Both the position numbers and the translations under genes were made by a program. The notes beneath the pieces were generated by a model that was not told the DNA's origin, ran no database searches, and saw only the letters and a program-made list of their open reading frames with translations. From positions 1 through 61,660 of the forward strand of contig NZ_VKDC01000036.1 of NCBI RefSeq assembly GCF_007097395.1: a DNA stretch of 61,660 nucleotides. Reading direction: 5' to 3'. This document shows positions 1-8,160 of this stretch, one piece after another (within the stretch, counting starts at the first letter, position 1; each line of letters begins with the position of its first letter). This DNA is from Fulvivirga sp. M361. GTDB taxonomy: Bacteria > Bacteroidota > Bacteroidia > Cytophagales > Cyclobacteriaceae.

Positions 1-912
1 CCATTGATGCCATCGCTAATGCCAATGTCAATGAAAATTCGGTCTATACTTCGGTGACCCCTAACCTTAGTGGTGATATGCCAATAGGCAATGTGACCTA
101 TACCATCAGCGGCGGAGCAGATGCAGTAGACTTTACGATCAACGGCACTACCGGTGTGGTCAGCATGGTAGTCAGAGACTTTGAGTCACCGGTAGATGCC
201 AATACTGACAATGTATATGAAATTGAAATCACGGCTACCGATGACGACAATAACTCGGATACGGAAACCTGGACGGTAACCGTAACCGACCAGATAGAAG
301 TCGCCAACTTTACCATTGATGCCATCGCTAATGCCAATGTCAATGAAAATTCGGTCTATACTTCGGTGACCCCTAACCTTAGTGGTGATATGCCAATAGG
401 CAATGTGACCTATACCATCAGCGGCGGAGCAGATGCGGCAGACTTTACGATCAACGGCATCACCGGTGTGGTCAGCATGGTAGTCAGAGACTTTGAGTCA
501 CCGGTAGATGCCAATACTGACAATGTATATGAAATTGAAATCACGGCTACCGATGACGACAATAACTCGGATATGGAGACCTGGACGGTAACTGTAATCG
601 ACCAGATAGAAGTCGCCAACTTTACCATTGATGCCATCGCTAATGCCAATGTCAATGAAAATTCGGTCTATACTTCGGTGACCCCTAACCTTAGTGGTGA
701 TACGCCAATAGGCAATGTGACCTATACCATCAGCGGCGGGGCAGATGCAGCGGACTTTACGATCAACGGCACTACCGGTGTGGTCAGCATGGTAGTCAGA
801 GACTTTGAGTCACCGGTAGATGCCAATACTGACAATGTATATGAAATTGAAATTACCGCTACTGATGACGACAATAACTCGGATACGGAGACCTGGACGG
901 TTACTGTAATTG
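1..912 (+). repeat. Three tandem 312-bp near-identical coding repeats
   Basis: The phrase CCATTGATGCCATCGCTAAT recurs at positions 1, 313 and 625, giving an exact 312-bp (104-codon) period. The copies differ at only a few scattered bases, for example GCAGTAGAC versus GCGGCAGAC, and ACCGACCAG versus ATCGACCAG. The array continues to the left beyond the window and decays after about position 912. Such identity implies recent duplication or gene conversion. It is protein-coding, not CRISPR. Confidence 0.95.
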
Positions 913-1781
913 ATGATGTAATTGATAATTTCAGCCCACCGACCGGCTTGAGTCTATCCAATCAGCAGATTAATGAAAATGAGCCGGCCGGAACATTCAT
1001 TGGTATTTTAAGCGCGCAGGATCCTGATACAGGTGATAGCCACACGTTTAGTTTATTAGGAACCAATGCATCATTATTCACTATACAAGATGATTCACTG
1101 AAGGCTGCCGGTCCTTTCAATTTTGAACAACAAGATGTTTATACCCTAACCATACAGGTTGAAGATGCACAAGGGTTTACATTTTCAGACCAGTTTGAAA
1201 TCCTTGTTCTGAATGTAAATGAATCTCCGACAGAAATTATTCTTTCAAATAATACAGTAAACGAAGAGGATATTGTCATTGAAGTAGGCATACTATCGAC
1301 AGTAGATGAGGATGTGGCAGATACTCATAGCTACACCATCCTGGCCGGCGATCATTCCTCATTTTTTAACATAGCGGATGATAGATTAATTACTGATGAA
1401 TCATTAGCATCGGATAACGGAACACAATATACTATTTCTGTTCAATCTGAAGACCTTGGGGGATTAACAATAACAAGAGACTTTGTAATAACCGTTGCCC
1501 GTAAGGTACAAAATGAGTTTAATTTTCCCAATGCCTTTACGCCAAACGGAGATCATGAAAATGATACATGGGAAATTCCGTTTCTTGACCTGGTAGATGA
1601 TTGTAAAGTACTCATAATGGATAGGGATGGAAATGTAGTTTTTGAATCGATAGGCTATGATGCTCCCTGGGATGGGACCTATGGAGGCAACAAACTTCCG
1701 AAGAGCACATATTTCTATATAATACGGGAAAGTCGCCAAGGAGAAAATCAGATTCACAAAGGCTATGTAGTAATTCTATAG
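3..1781 (+). CDS. C-terminal part of a giant cadherin-repeat adhesin with a gliding-motility (CHU_C-type) C-terminal domain
   Basis: The frame is open from the first bases, so this is the 3' end of a longer gene; any start inside the window would be artificial. Visible residues 1-305 are three almost identical 104-residue cadherin-like repeats, each with an acidic calcium-site-like stretch (DFESPVDANTDN then ATDDDNNSD). Two more diverged cadherin-like domains follow (about residues 310-400 and 405-495). The last 90 residues (from NEFNFPNAFTPNGD to HKGYVVIL) match the gliding-motility-associated C-terminal domain, a type B signal for the type IX secretion system. It is followed at 30 bp by a PorP/SprF-family gene, the arrangement known for SprB-like adhesins. 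Role inferred: a long filamentous cell-surface adhesin used in attachment or gliding. Export and domain type are well supported; ligand unknown. Confidence 0.88.
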   Translation: MDAIANANVNENSVYTSVTPNLSGDMPIGNVTYTISGGADAVDFTINGTTGVVSMVVRDFESPVDANTDNVYEIEITATDDDNNSDTETWTVTVTDQIEVANFTIDAIANANVNENSVYTSVTPNLSGDMPIGNVTYTISGGADAADFTINGITGVVSMVVRDFESPVDANTDNVYEIEITATDDDNNSDMETWTVTVIDQIEVANFTIDAIANANVNENSVYTSVTPNLSGDTPIGNVTYTISGGADAADFTINGTTGVVSMVVRDFESPVDANTDNVYEIEITATDDDNNSDTETWTVTVIDDVIDNFSPPTGLSLSNQQINENEPAGTFIGILSAQDPDTGDSHTFSLLGTNASLFTIQDDSLKAAGPFNFEQQDVYTLTIQVEDAQGFTFSDQFEILVLNVNESPTEIILSNNTVNEEDIVIEVGILSTVDEDVADTHSYTILAGDHSSFFNIADDRLITDESLASDNGTQYTISVQSEDLGGLTITRDFVITVARKVQNEFNFPNAFTPNGDHENDTWEIPFLDLVDDCKVLIMDRDGNVVFESIGYDAPWDGTYGGNKLPKSTYFYIIRESRQGENQIHKGYVVIL

Positions 1782-1811
1782 TATAGTCAAGGGAAAACAA
1801 AAAAACTATTG

Positions 1812-2795
1812 ATGAAGAAGATATTAATTATATTATGCTTGTTCTTATCAGGAAATGCAATTGGTCAAAACCATAATTTGATTAGTCAATATTTTCAGGT
1901 TATGCCATTTTATGCGCCTGGGTTAACCGGTGCAAATGATTTTCTTGATATCAGAACCGGAATAAGAAAGCAGTGGACTGATATTGATGGCGCCCCAATA
2001 TCCTACTTCATTGGAGGGGCCGGAATACTTAAAATTGGTCCGCATAATCCCAATAAATATAATTCTGTCAGGGTGGGCAATGATTCACCTTATCATGAGA
2101 AAACTACAAAGTTTGGAGTGGGTGGGTATATTTTTGATGAGAGAATCGGAGCAGCCAGGCAAACTGGCGCCATGGTTTCCACGGCCGTACATGTAATGAT
2201 CACCAATAGTGCTTACTTGTCGCTGGGAGTCACTACAGGATATCATAATACCAGAATCAATCCAACCAAACTTCGAGTGTTAAACCCCGATAATGATGAT
2301 CTTTACCAGGAATTACTCAATAATGGGGAAAGTGAGAGTTATTTTAAATTAAATACAGGCATTGCGGTATATTCAGAATCTTTTTACCTGAGCTATGCCC
2401 TGTTGAATGCTGCAGATCCCCATATTAGCGGAAATCAAAATTTGTCCGGTAATTCATCAGAAATACTTCACACCATTGTTGGTGGATACAGAATTAGTAC
2501 AGGGCAAAATTTAGAAGTAATTCCGGCTTCCTATATTCGCTTTTCCCAAACCACTCCCTTGTTATTTGATGTTGGTGCGCGCTTTAGATATAATCAAAAT
2601 TTATATATGGGAATGTCTTATAGAAATGATCAAACTCTTATTGCCCTTTTTGGAATGACACTTGACAATACCTATAGTTTGGGATACTCATTCGAGCACA
2701 AGCAAATTGACTTTAGCGGTTTTAATCCGTTAAGCCATGAAATTGTTATAGGGGTTAAACTTTTTGATTCCAAAAATTATACATCACTATGGTAA
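1812..2795 (+). CDS. PorP/SprF-family type IX secretion outer-membrane protein
   Basis: 327 residues from ATG 1812 (a TTG three bases upstream is less likely). An N-terminal signal peptide (KKILIILCLFLSGNAIG, then QNHN) precedes a beta-barrel-like protein of alternating polar and hydrophobic strands. The early LISQYFQVMPFYAPGLTG segment is the family hallmark: PorP/SprF proteins begin with a similar 'Q..FN..L.NPA..G' region. The family assists surface export or anchoring of proteins carrying type B C-terminal domains. It sits 30 bp after exactly such an adhesin and 22 bp before a PD40/OmpA protein, so the three probably form one transcription unit and this protein serves the neighbouring adhesin. 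Confidence 0.85.
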   Translation: MKKILIILCLFLSGNAIGQNHNLISQYFQVMPFYAPGLTGANDFLDIRTGIRKQWTDIDGAPISYFIGGAGILKIGPHNPNKYNSVRVGNDSPYHEKTTKFGVGGYIFDERIGAARQTGAMVSTAVHVMITNSAYLSLGVTTGYHNTRINPTKLRVLNPDNDDLYQELLNNGESESYFKLNTGIAVYSESFYLSYALLNAADPHISGNQNLSGNSSEILHTIVGGYRISTGQNLEVIPASYIRFSQTTPLLFDVGARFRYNQNLYMGMSYRNDQTLIALFGMTLDNTYSLGYSFEHKQIDFSGFNPLSHEIVIGVKLFDSKNYTSLW

Positions 2796-2817
2796 TGTTT
2801 AATCTACGGCTTTTACT

Positions 2818-4992
2818 ATGAAAGTGTCTCTTTATATATTAATTATTGCTTTAAGTCTGTTAACATTCAATCTCAGCGGTCAGATCCGAATATTGATTGA
2901 ACCAACTCAACTTGGAGATAGTATAAACTCTAAGTCAGAAGAGGCAAATCCATTACTTTCACCCGATGGCAATACATTGTTTTTTGTAAGAACATTTGCC
3001 GATAATAATGTTGGGGGAAAATTAGCAGGGCAGGATATTTGGTATTCCAAACGCAAAAATGATCGTTCATGGACCTTCCCGAAGAATCTGTCTGAATTGA
3101 ATAATGAATCTAATAATGTGGTTATTGGATTTAGTCAGCAAGATAGCCTCATTTATGTTCTTAATACCTATTCTTCACCGCTGAGATGGAAATACGGGGT
3201 GGCATATTCAACGTTTGTGAATGATGTTTGGACTAATCCAAAAGAGTTAAATTTAAAATTCAATATAAAAAACGCCTATCGTAATTACTACATGTCCACA
3301 TCCGAGGATGTATTATTGATTTCAACCGATAGTAAGGATAGTTATGGGAATGAAGACATTTATATTTATTATAAAAAAGGAGAAAAATGGCATGGACCTG
3401 TTCATTTAAACCAAAATATTAATTCCGAAGCGTCTGAAATTTCACCGTTTTTATCATCTGACAAGGAGGTATTGTTTTTTGCAAGTAATGGACACGGGGG
3501 GTACGGTGATATGGATATCTTCATGTCAAAAAGATTGGATAGTACATGGGCTAATTGGTCTCAACCTGTAAACCTTGGGGAACAAATAAATACTTCAAAA
3601 TTTGATGCATATTTTTCTACCTATGCTGAAGGTGAATCCTTTTTTGTAAGTAACAGTGAGGGTTATTCAAATATATATTATACGGTACTGAATTATGATT
3701 TTGATGACCGCTCTCTGGAGGAGTTGCAATATTTGATGACGCTGGAACTTTCAGATCCCGCTGATGAAAACCAAGAGGTTGAGATAGAAGAGATCATAGC
3801 CAACTCCTTTAGTTTCAATTCGGAGGTGGCTTACTATTTCGATATTTTCAAGTTGGATGAGTCAGGCGCTGTAAAAGACTCGGTACGCGTGGAATTGAGT
3901 CCGAATGTACAATACAATTTTAACCGCTATGATGACGGGATAGATTATGCAGAGATAGCGGAAACACTAAATTCGGTAAAAGGACCGTCAGAAGGGGAAG
4001 CGTCATCAAAGGTGGTGTTGCTATCCAAGCGTTTGAACCTACAGGAGGATGAGACCTACGTATTCAACCTGAAACCAGTATATGCCGACACCGAAGGTGA
4101 ATCAGTAATAATAACCGATGAGAAGGCCTATCACCTGAATGTCAAGGAGCCAAAACGCATTATATTTAAGATGGAGAACCTGGGAGAGATGAGCATCCAG
4201 ACCGACATGACTTACCTGCAGTCACAAACTCAACCGGTTGCCGACAATTTTGAAGCCGATACCGATGACTTTTTTGAAGATGAAGATAATGAAGTTATAG
4301 AAGATGAAGGAATCAAATATCGTGTGCAAATTGCCGCATCCAGGCAAGAACTATCTGAAGAAGAATTAAGAAGAATATACACTGGGAATAGAGAAATTAA
4401 GATGCATACTGAGGATGGATGGTATAAGTACTATATCGCAGATGACCCATCCTATTTTGAAGCAAGACAAATTTTAAAAGATTCGAATGTTGACAGGGCA
4501 TTTATTGTAGCTTATACTCAGGACAGCGAAAAAGTTGATTTGCAGGATGCTTTTACATATCATTATCAAAAACGAAAAATTGAAAGGGATAACTTTGTGT
4601 CTCGAGACTCAGTAGAAAGTGAGGTTAAAGTTCATTTTGAATTTGATAAATACGTTCTTGAGCCTGATGTATGTGCTTACCTGGACCAAAAAGTGGTGAC
4701 CTCTTTACAGCAGAATAAAAATTTGATTGCTGTTGTCAACGGCCATACGGATATAAGAGGCTCAAATACATATAACTATATTTTATCTAAGGCCCGGGCA
4801 ACTTATGTAAAGGATTATATATTAAGCAAGGGAATTGAAGAAACCAGGGTAAGGTTAAAGTTTTTTGGTGAAACCAGGGCAATTGGAAAATGTTATGAAA
4901 TTTCGGATTGTGAGGAACACATTCACGATGCCAATAGGAGAGTAGAAATTTTACTTATTCAATTAGAAAAGAATTATATTCCTTCAGGTTAA
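2818..4992 (+). CDS. PD40 beta-propeller / SPOR-like / OmpA-family outer-membrane protein
   Basis: 724 residues starting at ATG 2818, with a signal peptide (KVSLYILIIALSLLTFNLSG). Residues about 30-290 contain repeated WD40-like PD40 blades (NPLLSPDGNTLFFVR, SPFLSSDKEVLFFASNG). A middle region about 330-470 has no recognised fold. Residues about 500-570 (YRVQIAASRQELSEEEL... YKYYIADD) resemble a SPOR-type repeat. The C-terminal 110 residues are an OmpA peptidoglycan-binding domain (VHFEFDKYVLEPD, NGHTDIRGSNTYN, SKARA, NRRVEI). The architecture resembles proteins co-encoded with PorP/SprF genes that tether T9SS-associated complexes to peptidoglycan (PorE-like). Partnership with the two upstream genes is inferred from operon order. 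Confidence 0.85.
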   Translation: MKVSLYILIIALSLLTFNLSGQIRILIEPTQLGDSINSKSEEANPLLSPDGNTLFFVRTFADNNVGGKLAGQDIWYSKRKNDRSWTFPKNLSELNNESNNVVIGFSQQDSLIYVLNTYSSPLRWKYGVAYSTFVNDVWTNPKELNLKFNIKNAYRNYYMSTSEDVLLISTDSKDSYGNEDIYIYYKKGEKWHGPVHLNQNINSEASEISPFLSSDKEVLFFASNGHGGYGDMDIFMSKRLDSTWANWSQPVNLGEQINTSKFDAYFSTYAEGESFFVSNSEGYSNIYYTVLNYDFDDRSLEELQYLMTLELSDPADENQEVEIEEIIANSFSFNSEVAYYFDIFKLDESGAVKDSVRVELSPNVQYNFNRYDDGIDYAEIAETLNSVKGPSEGEASSKVVLLSKRLNLQEDETYVFNLKPVYADTEGESVIITDEKAYHLNVKEPKRIIFKMENLGEMSIQTDMTYLQSQTQPVADNFEADTDDFFEDEDNEVIEDEGIKYRVQIAASRQELSEEELRRIYTGNREIKMHTEDGWYKYYIADDPSYFEARQILKDSNVDRAFIVAYTQDSEKVDLQDAFTYHYQKRKIERDNFVSRDSVESEVKVHFEFDKYVLEPDVCAYLDQKVVTSLQQNKNLIAVVNGHTDIRGSNTYNYILSKARATYVKDYILSKGIEETRVRLKFFGETRAIGKCYEISDCEEHIHDANRRVEILLIQLEKNYIPSG

Positions 4993-5191
4993 TTATTGTA
5001 ACCTAAATCGCCATGGCAAAAAAATTGTTCTACGCCATATTTTGCTGACTTTTCCGGTAAGCTTGTTTCTGAGGTCATTAGTTGGTCTACTTGCGCTTTG
5101 GATAGAGTAAACAATGAAAAGTATTTTAAACTCTAACAGGCATCACCCGCCCAGGAAATTATTTACCTAACCAATTTCGAAGAAATGTAAC
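4993..5191. other. Intergenic stretch without recognisable features
   Basis: About 200 bp between the OmpA-family gene and the tRNA operon terminator. I found no ORF with a recognisable product, no clear hairpin and no consensus promoter here. Confidence 0.5.
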
Positions 5192-5228
5192 AAAAAAGCC
5201 CGCCTTCGCTCAAAGAGCTTCGACGGGC
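5192..5228 (-). terminator. Rho-independent terminator of the tRNA operon
   Basis: On the minus strand a GC-rich hairpin (GCCCG..CGAAGCTC, loop TTTG, partner GAGCGAAGG..CGGGC) is followed directly by six T residues. It lies 5 bp downstream of the tRNA-Pro 3' end. The stem has one or two mismatches. Confidence 0.75.
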
Positions 5229-5232
5229 AATG

Positions 5233-5307
5233 TCGGGGCGGCAGGATTCGAACCTGCGACCCCCTGGTCCCAAACCAGGTGCGCTAACCGGGCTGCGCTA
5301 CGCCCCG
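5233..5307 (-). tRNA. tRNA-Pro (anticodon TGG)
   Basis: The reverse complement folds as a cloverleaf: acceptor CGGGGCG/CGCCCCG, D arm with AGC..GGTTAGC, anticodon stem CCTGG/CCAGG around loop TTTGGGA, T loop GGTTCGAATCC, discriminator A. The 3' CCA is not encoded. It is the last gene of a three-tRNA minus-strand operon. Confidence 0.96.
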
Positions 5308-5342
5308 AACTGATGGTAACTTAAGCTCAAAAACTCAAGCTG

Positions 5343-5416
5343 TGATTCCGGAAGGACTCGAACCTTCAACCTACTGCTTAGAAGGCAGTTGCTCTATCCA
5401 GTTGAGCTACGGAACC
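5343..5416 (-). tRNA. tRNA-Arg (anticodon TCT)
   Basis: Reverse-complement acceptor GGTTCCG/CGGAATC (one G-T pair), anticodon stem ACTGC/GCAGT with loop CTTCTAA, T loop GGTTCGAGTCC, discriminator A. CCA is not encoded. Middle gene of the operon, 35 bp upstream of tRNA-Pro. Confidence 0.96.
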
Positions 5417-5458
5417 ATGAAAAATGCTGTCACAACGTTTTGTTTCAGCAAATCATCC

Positions 5459-5548
<90 letters not shown>

Positions 5549-5572
5549 GTAGCTGTCCCTCAAAAGGGAGTG

Positions 5573-5605
5573 CAAATATAATGGAAGTCATTTCACTATT
5601 GCAAT
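5573..5605 (-). promoter_or_regulatory. Bacteroidota-type promoter of the tRNA operon
   Basis: On the minus strand TATATTTG (5573-5580) is a perfect match to the Bacteroidota -7 consensus TAnnTTTG. ATTG (5602-5605) lies 21 nt upstream, approximating the -33 TTTG element. The -7 box lies 24 bp before the tRNA-Ser 5' end. Confidence 0.65.
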
Positions 5606-5741
5606 AGTACCCGCAGCATTTTTATTAAATCATTCATTAATAAATTGACTTGAAGTGACATCACCCAAATTAGATTTATATGAAACGCGATTTTCAGTAT
5701 TATGAAGTAATTTTATAGATTCAAAAAATCAAAAATCCCTA

Positions 5742-7205
5742 ATGAATAAATATATCTTATTACTGTCAATAGTCACTTGCTTTTCTGCTTATGCACAAAG
5801 TGATGAAGAATTTGCAAAGTCTACCAATAACAAAGCGACGATAGAAGGACATATTTATTTCCTGGCCTCTGACGAATTGCGAGGCAGGGACATGGGAACA
5901 CCGGAAATAGATATTGCAGCAAAATACCTCGCTACTACTTTCCGAAGGTACGGAGTGAAACCAGTATCAGGCGCGGATAATGGTTATTTTCAACCGGTGA
6001 TCGTAGAAAATGTTAAGCCGGCACAGGAGATATCGTTTCTACTGGCGGGAATTAAGTACGATGATCTGGTGATACTCGAGGGAACAAATGCTGAGTTGGA
6101 TGCGAATGTAGTTTTTGCAGGTTATGGCCTGGAAGATGATTATGCTAAAAAAGAGGTAGAAGGTAAACTGGTGGTAGTATGGTCAGGGTCTGAAGGACAT
6201 AAAGACCCTAATTCCGCGTTTTCAATGGTCCGGAAAAAAAGGGAAGTAGCCAAGGCTAAGGGGGCAGTAGGTTTGATAGAAGTAAATGCAGCAGGAAGTG
6301 ATTTATGGAAGCGGATAAAATCTTATTTAAATCGTGAACAATTGTCAACAGGTTCTGATGAAGAAGACAACTTTATCCATGCATGGTTGGAAGATACAGA
6401 AAACAAACTGTCCTCTGCGATCAAGAAAAACACAAAGGCCTCATTTCGTATCAGCGGAATGGAGAAAACCCGAATACCCGCCCAAAATGTTGTGGGTATG
6501 GTAGAAGGTACTGACCCTGAATTAAGGGACGAGTTTGTGATTTATTCTGCACATTATGATCACATAGGGGTGGGGACACCGAACGCTGAAGGCGATTCTA
6601 TCTATAATGGTGCTCGTGATAATGCTGTTGGTGTGGTGACCGTCTTGAGTGCAGCGGAAAATATTGCTAAACATCCTACAAAGCGTTCTGCATTATTTAT
6701 CCTCTTCACAGGTGAAGAAAAAGGACTTTTAGGAAGTAAATGGTATACTGAGCATCCACTAATTCCTTTGAATCAAATGGTGTATTGTTTCAACAGTGAT
6801 AATGGGGGGTATAATGATACGTCTGTCGCGACCATTATCGGATTAGAGAGAACCACAGCGACTGATCATATCAAATCGGCCTGTACAGCATTTGGGTTAA
6901 CCGCTATCGATGACCCTGCACCGGAGCAAGGCCTATTTGATCGTTCGGATAATGTGAATTTTGCAAGTAAGGGAATACCCGCACCTACATTTAGTTTGGG
7001 GTTCAGGGCATTTGATGCTGAAATAGGAAAGTACTATCATCAGGTAGAGGACAACCCGGACAATATAGATTATGATTATCTGACCAGCTTTTTTGGGGCC
7101 TATGTTCTGGCTTGTAGATTAATTGCCAATGATCCCGTAAAACCTTTTTGGGTGGAAGGTGATAAATATCATTCGGCCGGCGTCGATTTGTATAAGGATA
7201 AGTAG
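5742..7205 (+). CDS. Secreted M28-family zinc metallopeptidase
   Basis: 487 residues from ATG 5742 with a signal peptide (NKYILLLSIVTCFSAYAQ). The C-terminal half carries the M28 di-zinc ligands in order: H271 (SAHYDHIG), D293 (GARDNAVG), E325/E326 (LFTGEEKGLLGS), D353 (NSDNGG) and H433 (YYHQVEDN). The region about 110-220 looks like a PA-type inserted domain, as in bacterial aminopeptidases of this family. Predicted to release N-terminal amino acids from peptides in the periplasm or outside the cell. It is followed 40 bp later by a lipoprotein gene; no pathway link is evident. Confidence 0.9.
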   Translation: MNKYILLLSIVTCFSAYAQSDEEFAKSTNNKATIEGHIYFLASDELRGRDMGTPEIDIAAKYLATTFRRYGVKPVSGADNGYFQPVIVENVKPAQEISFLLAGIKYDDLVILEGTNAELDANVVFAGYGLEDDYAKKEVEGKLVVVWSGSEGHKDPNSAFSMVRKKREVAKAKGAVGLIEVNAAGSDLWKRIKSYLNREQLSTGSDEEDNFIHAWLEDTENKLSSAIKKNTKASFRISGMEKTRIPAQNVVGMVEGTDPELRDEFVIYSAHYDHIGVGTPNAEGDSIYNGARDNAVGVVTVLSAAENIAKHPTKRSALFILFTGEEKGLLGSKWYTEHPLIPLNQMVYCFNSDNGGYNDTSVATIIGLERTTATDHIKSACTAFGLTAIDDPAPEQGLFDRSDNVNFASKGIPAPTFSLGFRAFDAEIGKYYHQVEDNPDNIDYDYLTSFFGAYVLACRLIANDPVKPFWVEGDKYHSAGVDLYKDK

Positions 7206-7245
7206 TAGGATCATCTTATTATTGTTAATTAAAATAATTTAGATC

Positions 7246-7767
7246 ATGAAAAACACACTTTTATATAGTTTGTCCATATTCTTTTTAGTTGCCTGTGGGT
7301 CGGCGCAAAAGGAATCCAATGAAAACGAAAGTAGTGCATTACAGGAAGGTGATGCAAAGGCAGAAACTGTGCTTACAGGTAATTACGGAGAGAAGATCGA
7401 TGAAACTGGCGCCATTTCTACCACTGAAATGCTTGCATTACTTGAAGATGCTGATTCCATATCACTGAAGGTGCAAACTAAAATACTGTCAACATGTGCC
7501 ATGAAAGGCTGTTGGATGAATGTAGCACTTTCTGACGAAGATCAAATGAGAGTGACCTTTAAAGATTATGGATTTTTCGTTCCTAAAAGTGGTGTGGAAG
7601 ATAAAAATACTATCGTTGAAGGATATGTAAAGAAAGTAACAACGGATGTCGAAACATTAAGGCATTTTGCTGAAGATGCGGGTAAAAGCCCGGAAGAAAT
7701 TGAATCAATAACCGAGCCTAAACGAGAGATAACATTTGTAGCATCCGGTGTTATTATCCAGAACTGA
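7246..7767 (+). CDS. DUF4920-type lipoprotein
   Basis: 173 residues with a lipoprotein signal peptide (YSLSIFFLVAC, lipidation at C17). The mature protein starts with a low-complexity Glu/Asn/Ser linker, then a compact domain with a conserved STCAMKGCWMNV segment containing two Cys, and a C-terminal EITFVASGVII strand. This pattern matches DUF4920, a Bacteroidota family of unknown function; the Cys pair suggests metal or disulfide chemistry, which is speculative. The 3' end faces the convergent gene at 7791. Confidence 0.75.
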   Translation: MKNTLLYSLSIFFLVACGSAQKESNENESSALQEGDAKAETVLTGNYGEKIDETGAISTTEMLALLEDADSISLKVQTKILSTCAMKGCWMNVALSDEDQMRVTFKDYGFFVPKSGVEDKNTIVEGYVKKVTTDVETLRHFAEDAGKSPEEIESITEPKREITFVASGVIIQN

Positions 7768-7790
7768 AATTAACCATTTGTTTCTACAGG

Positions 7791-8156
7791 CTATTTATAA
7801 AGGTTTCTCTCCTTTTTTCTGAAAAGATGTACAAATTGACTGCCCGAGAGAGCACCAAAGCCACCGACCAGGCCTCCGATCAGTGCAGTTAATATAATTA
7901 GTAATAGGCTGGAAACAGAAAAGAGCTTTGCTATTTTTACCGTCAATATAGAAGATGTATCTACGTCGATGAAGTAAGCCATACCGAACCAAAGCAATGA
8001 AATGGAAAGAAAGCCGGCCATGAAAGACACGCCACTTTTAGATTGAAACAGGACGCTAATTACAAAAGCGACCAGAGCTGTACTCCAGAAAGGCAGGTAT
8101 ATCTGAAGAAGTGCACTAATAACCATTATTAAGATAATTTGAGTGAGGAACTTCAT
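7791..8156 (-). CDS. Small integral membrane protein of unknown function
   Basis: 121 residues from an ATG (complement of 8154-8156). Four hydrophobic helices (about residues 5-20, 24-40, 43-62 and 80-105) are followed by a basic C-terminal tail (RKKERNLYK). I recognise no family motif. It starts 4 bp after the stop codon of the penicillin-acylase gene on the same strand and is probably co-transcribed with it. Confidence 0.65.
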   Translation of the reverse strand: MKFLTQIILIMVISALLQIYLPFWSTALVAFVISVLFQSKSGVSFMAGFLSISLLWFGMAYFIDVDTSSILTVKIAKLFSVSSLLLIILTALIGGLVGGFGALSGSQFVHLFRKKERNLYK

Positions 8157-8160
8157 CTGA

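Noticed and set aside
1-912. Tandem repeat array as a possible CRISPR
   Set aside because: Units are 312 bp, contiguous without spacers and in frame with a cadherin-repeat protein.
98-961. Minus-strand ORFs of about 80 codons repeated three times
   Set aside because: They are reverse-frame shadows of the 312-bp coding repeats; their periodicity and low-complexity translation follow the plus-strand adhesin.
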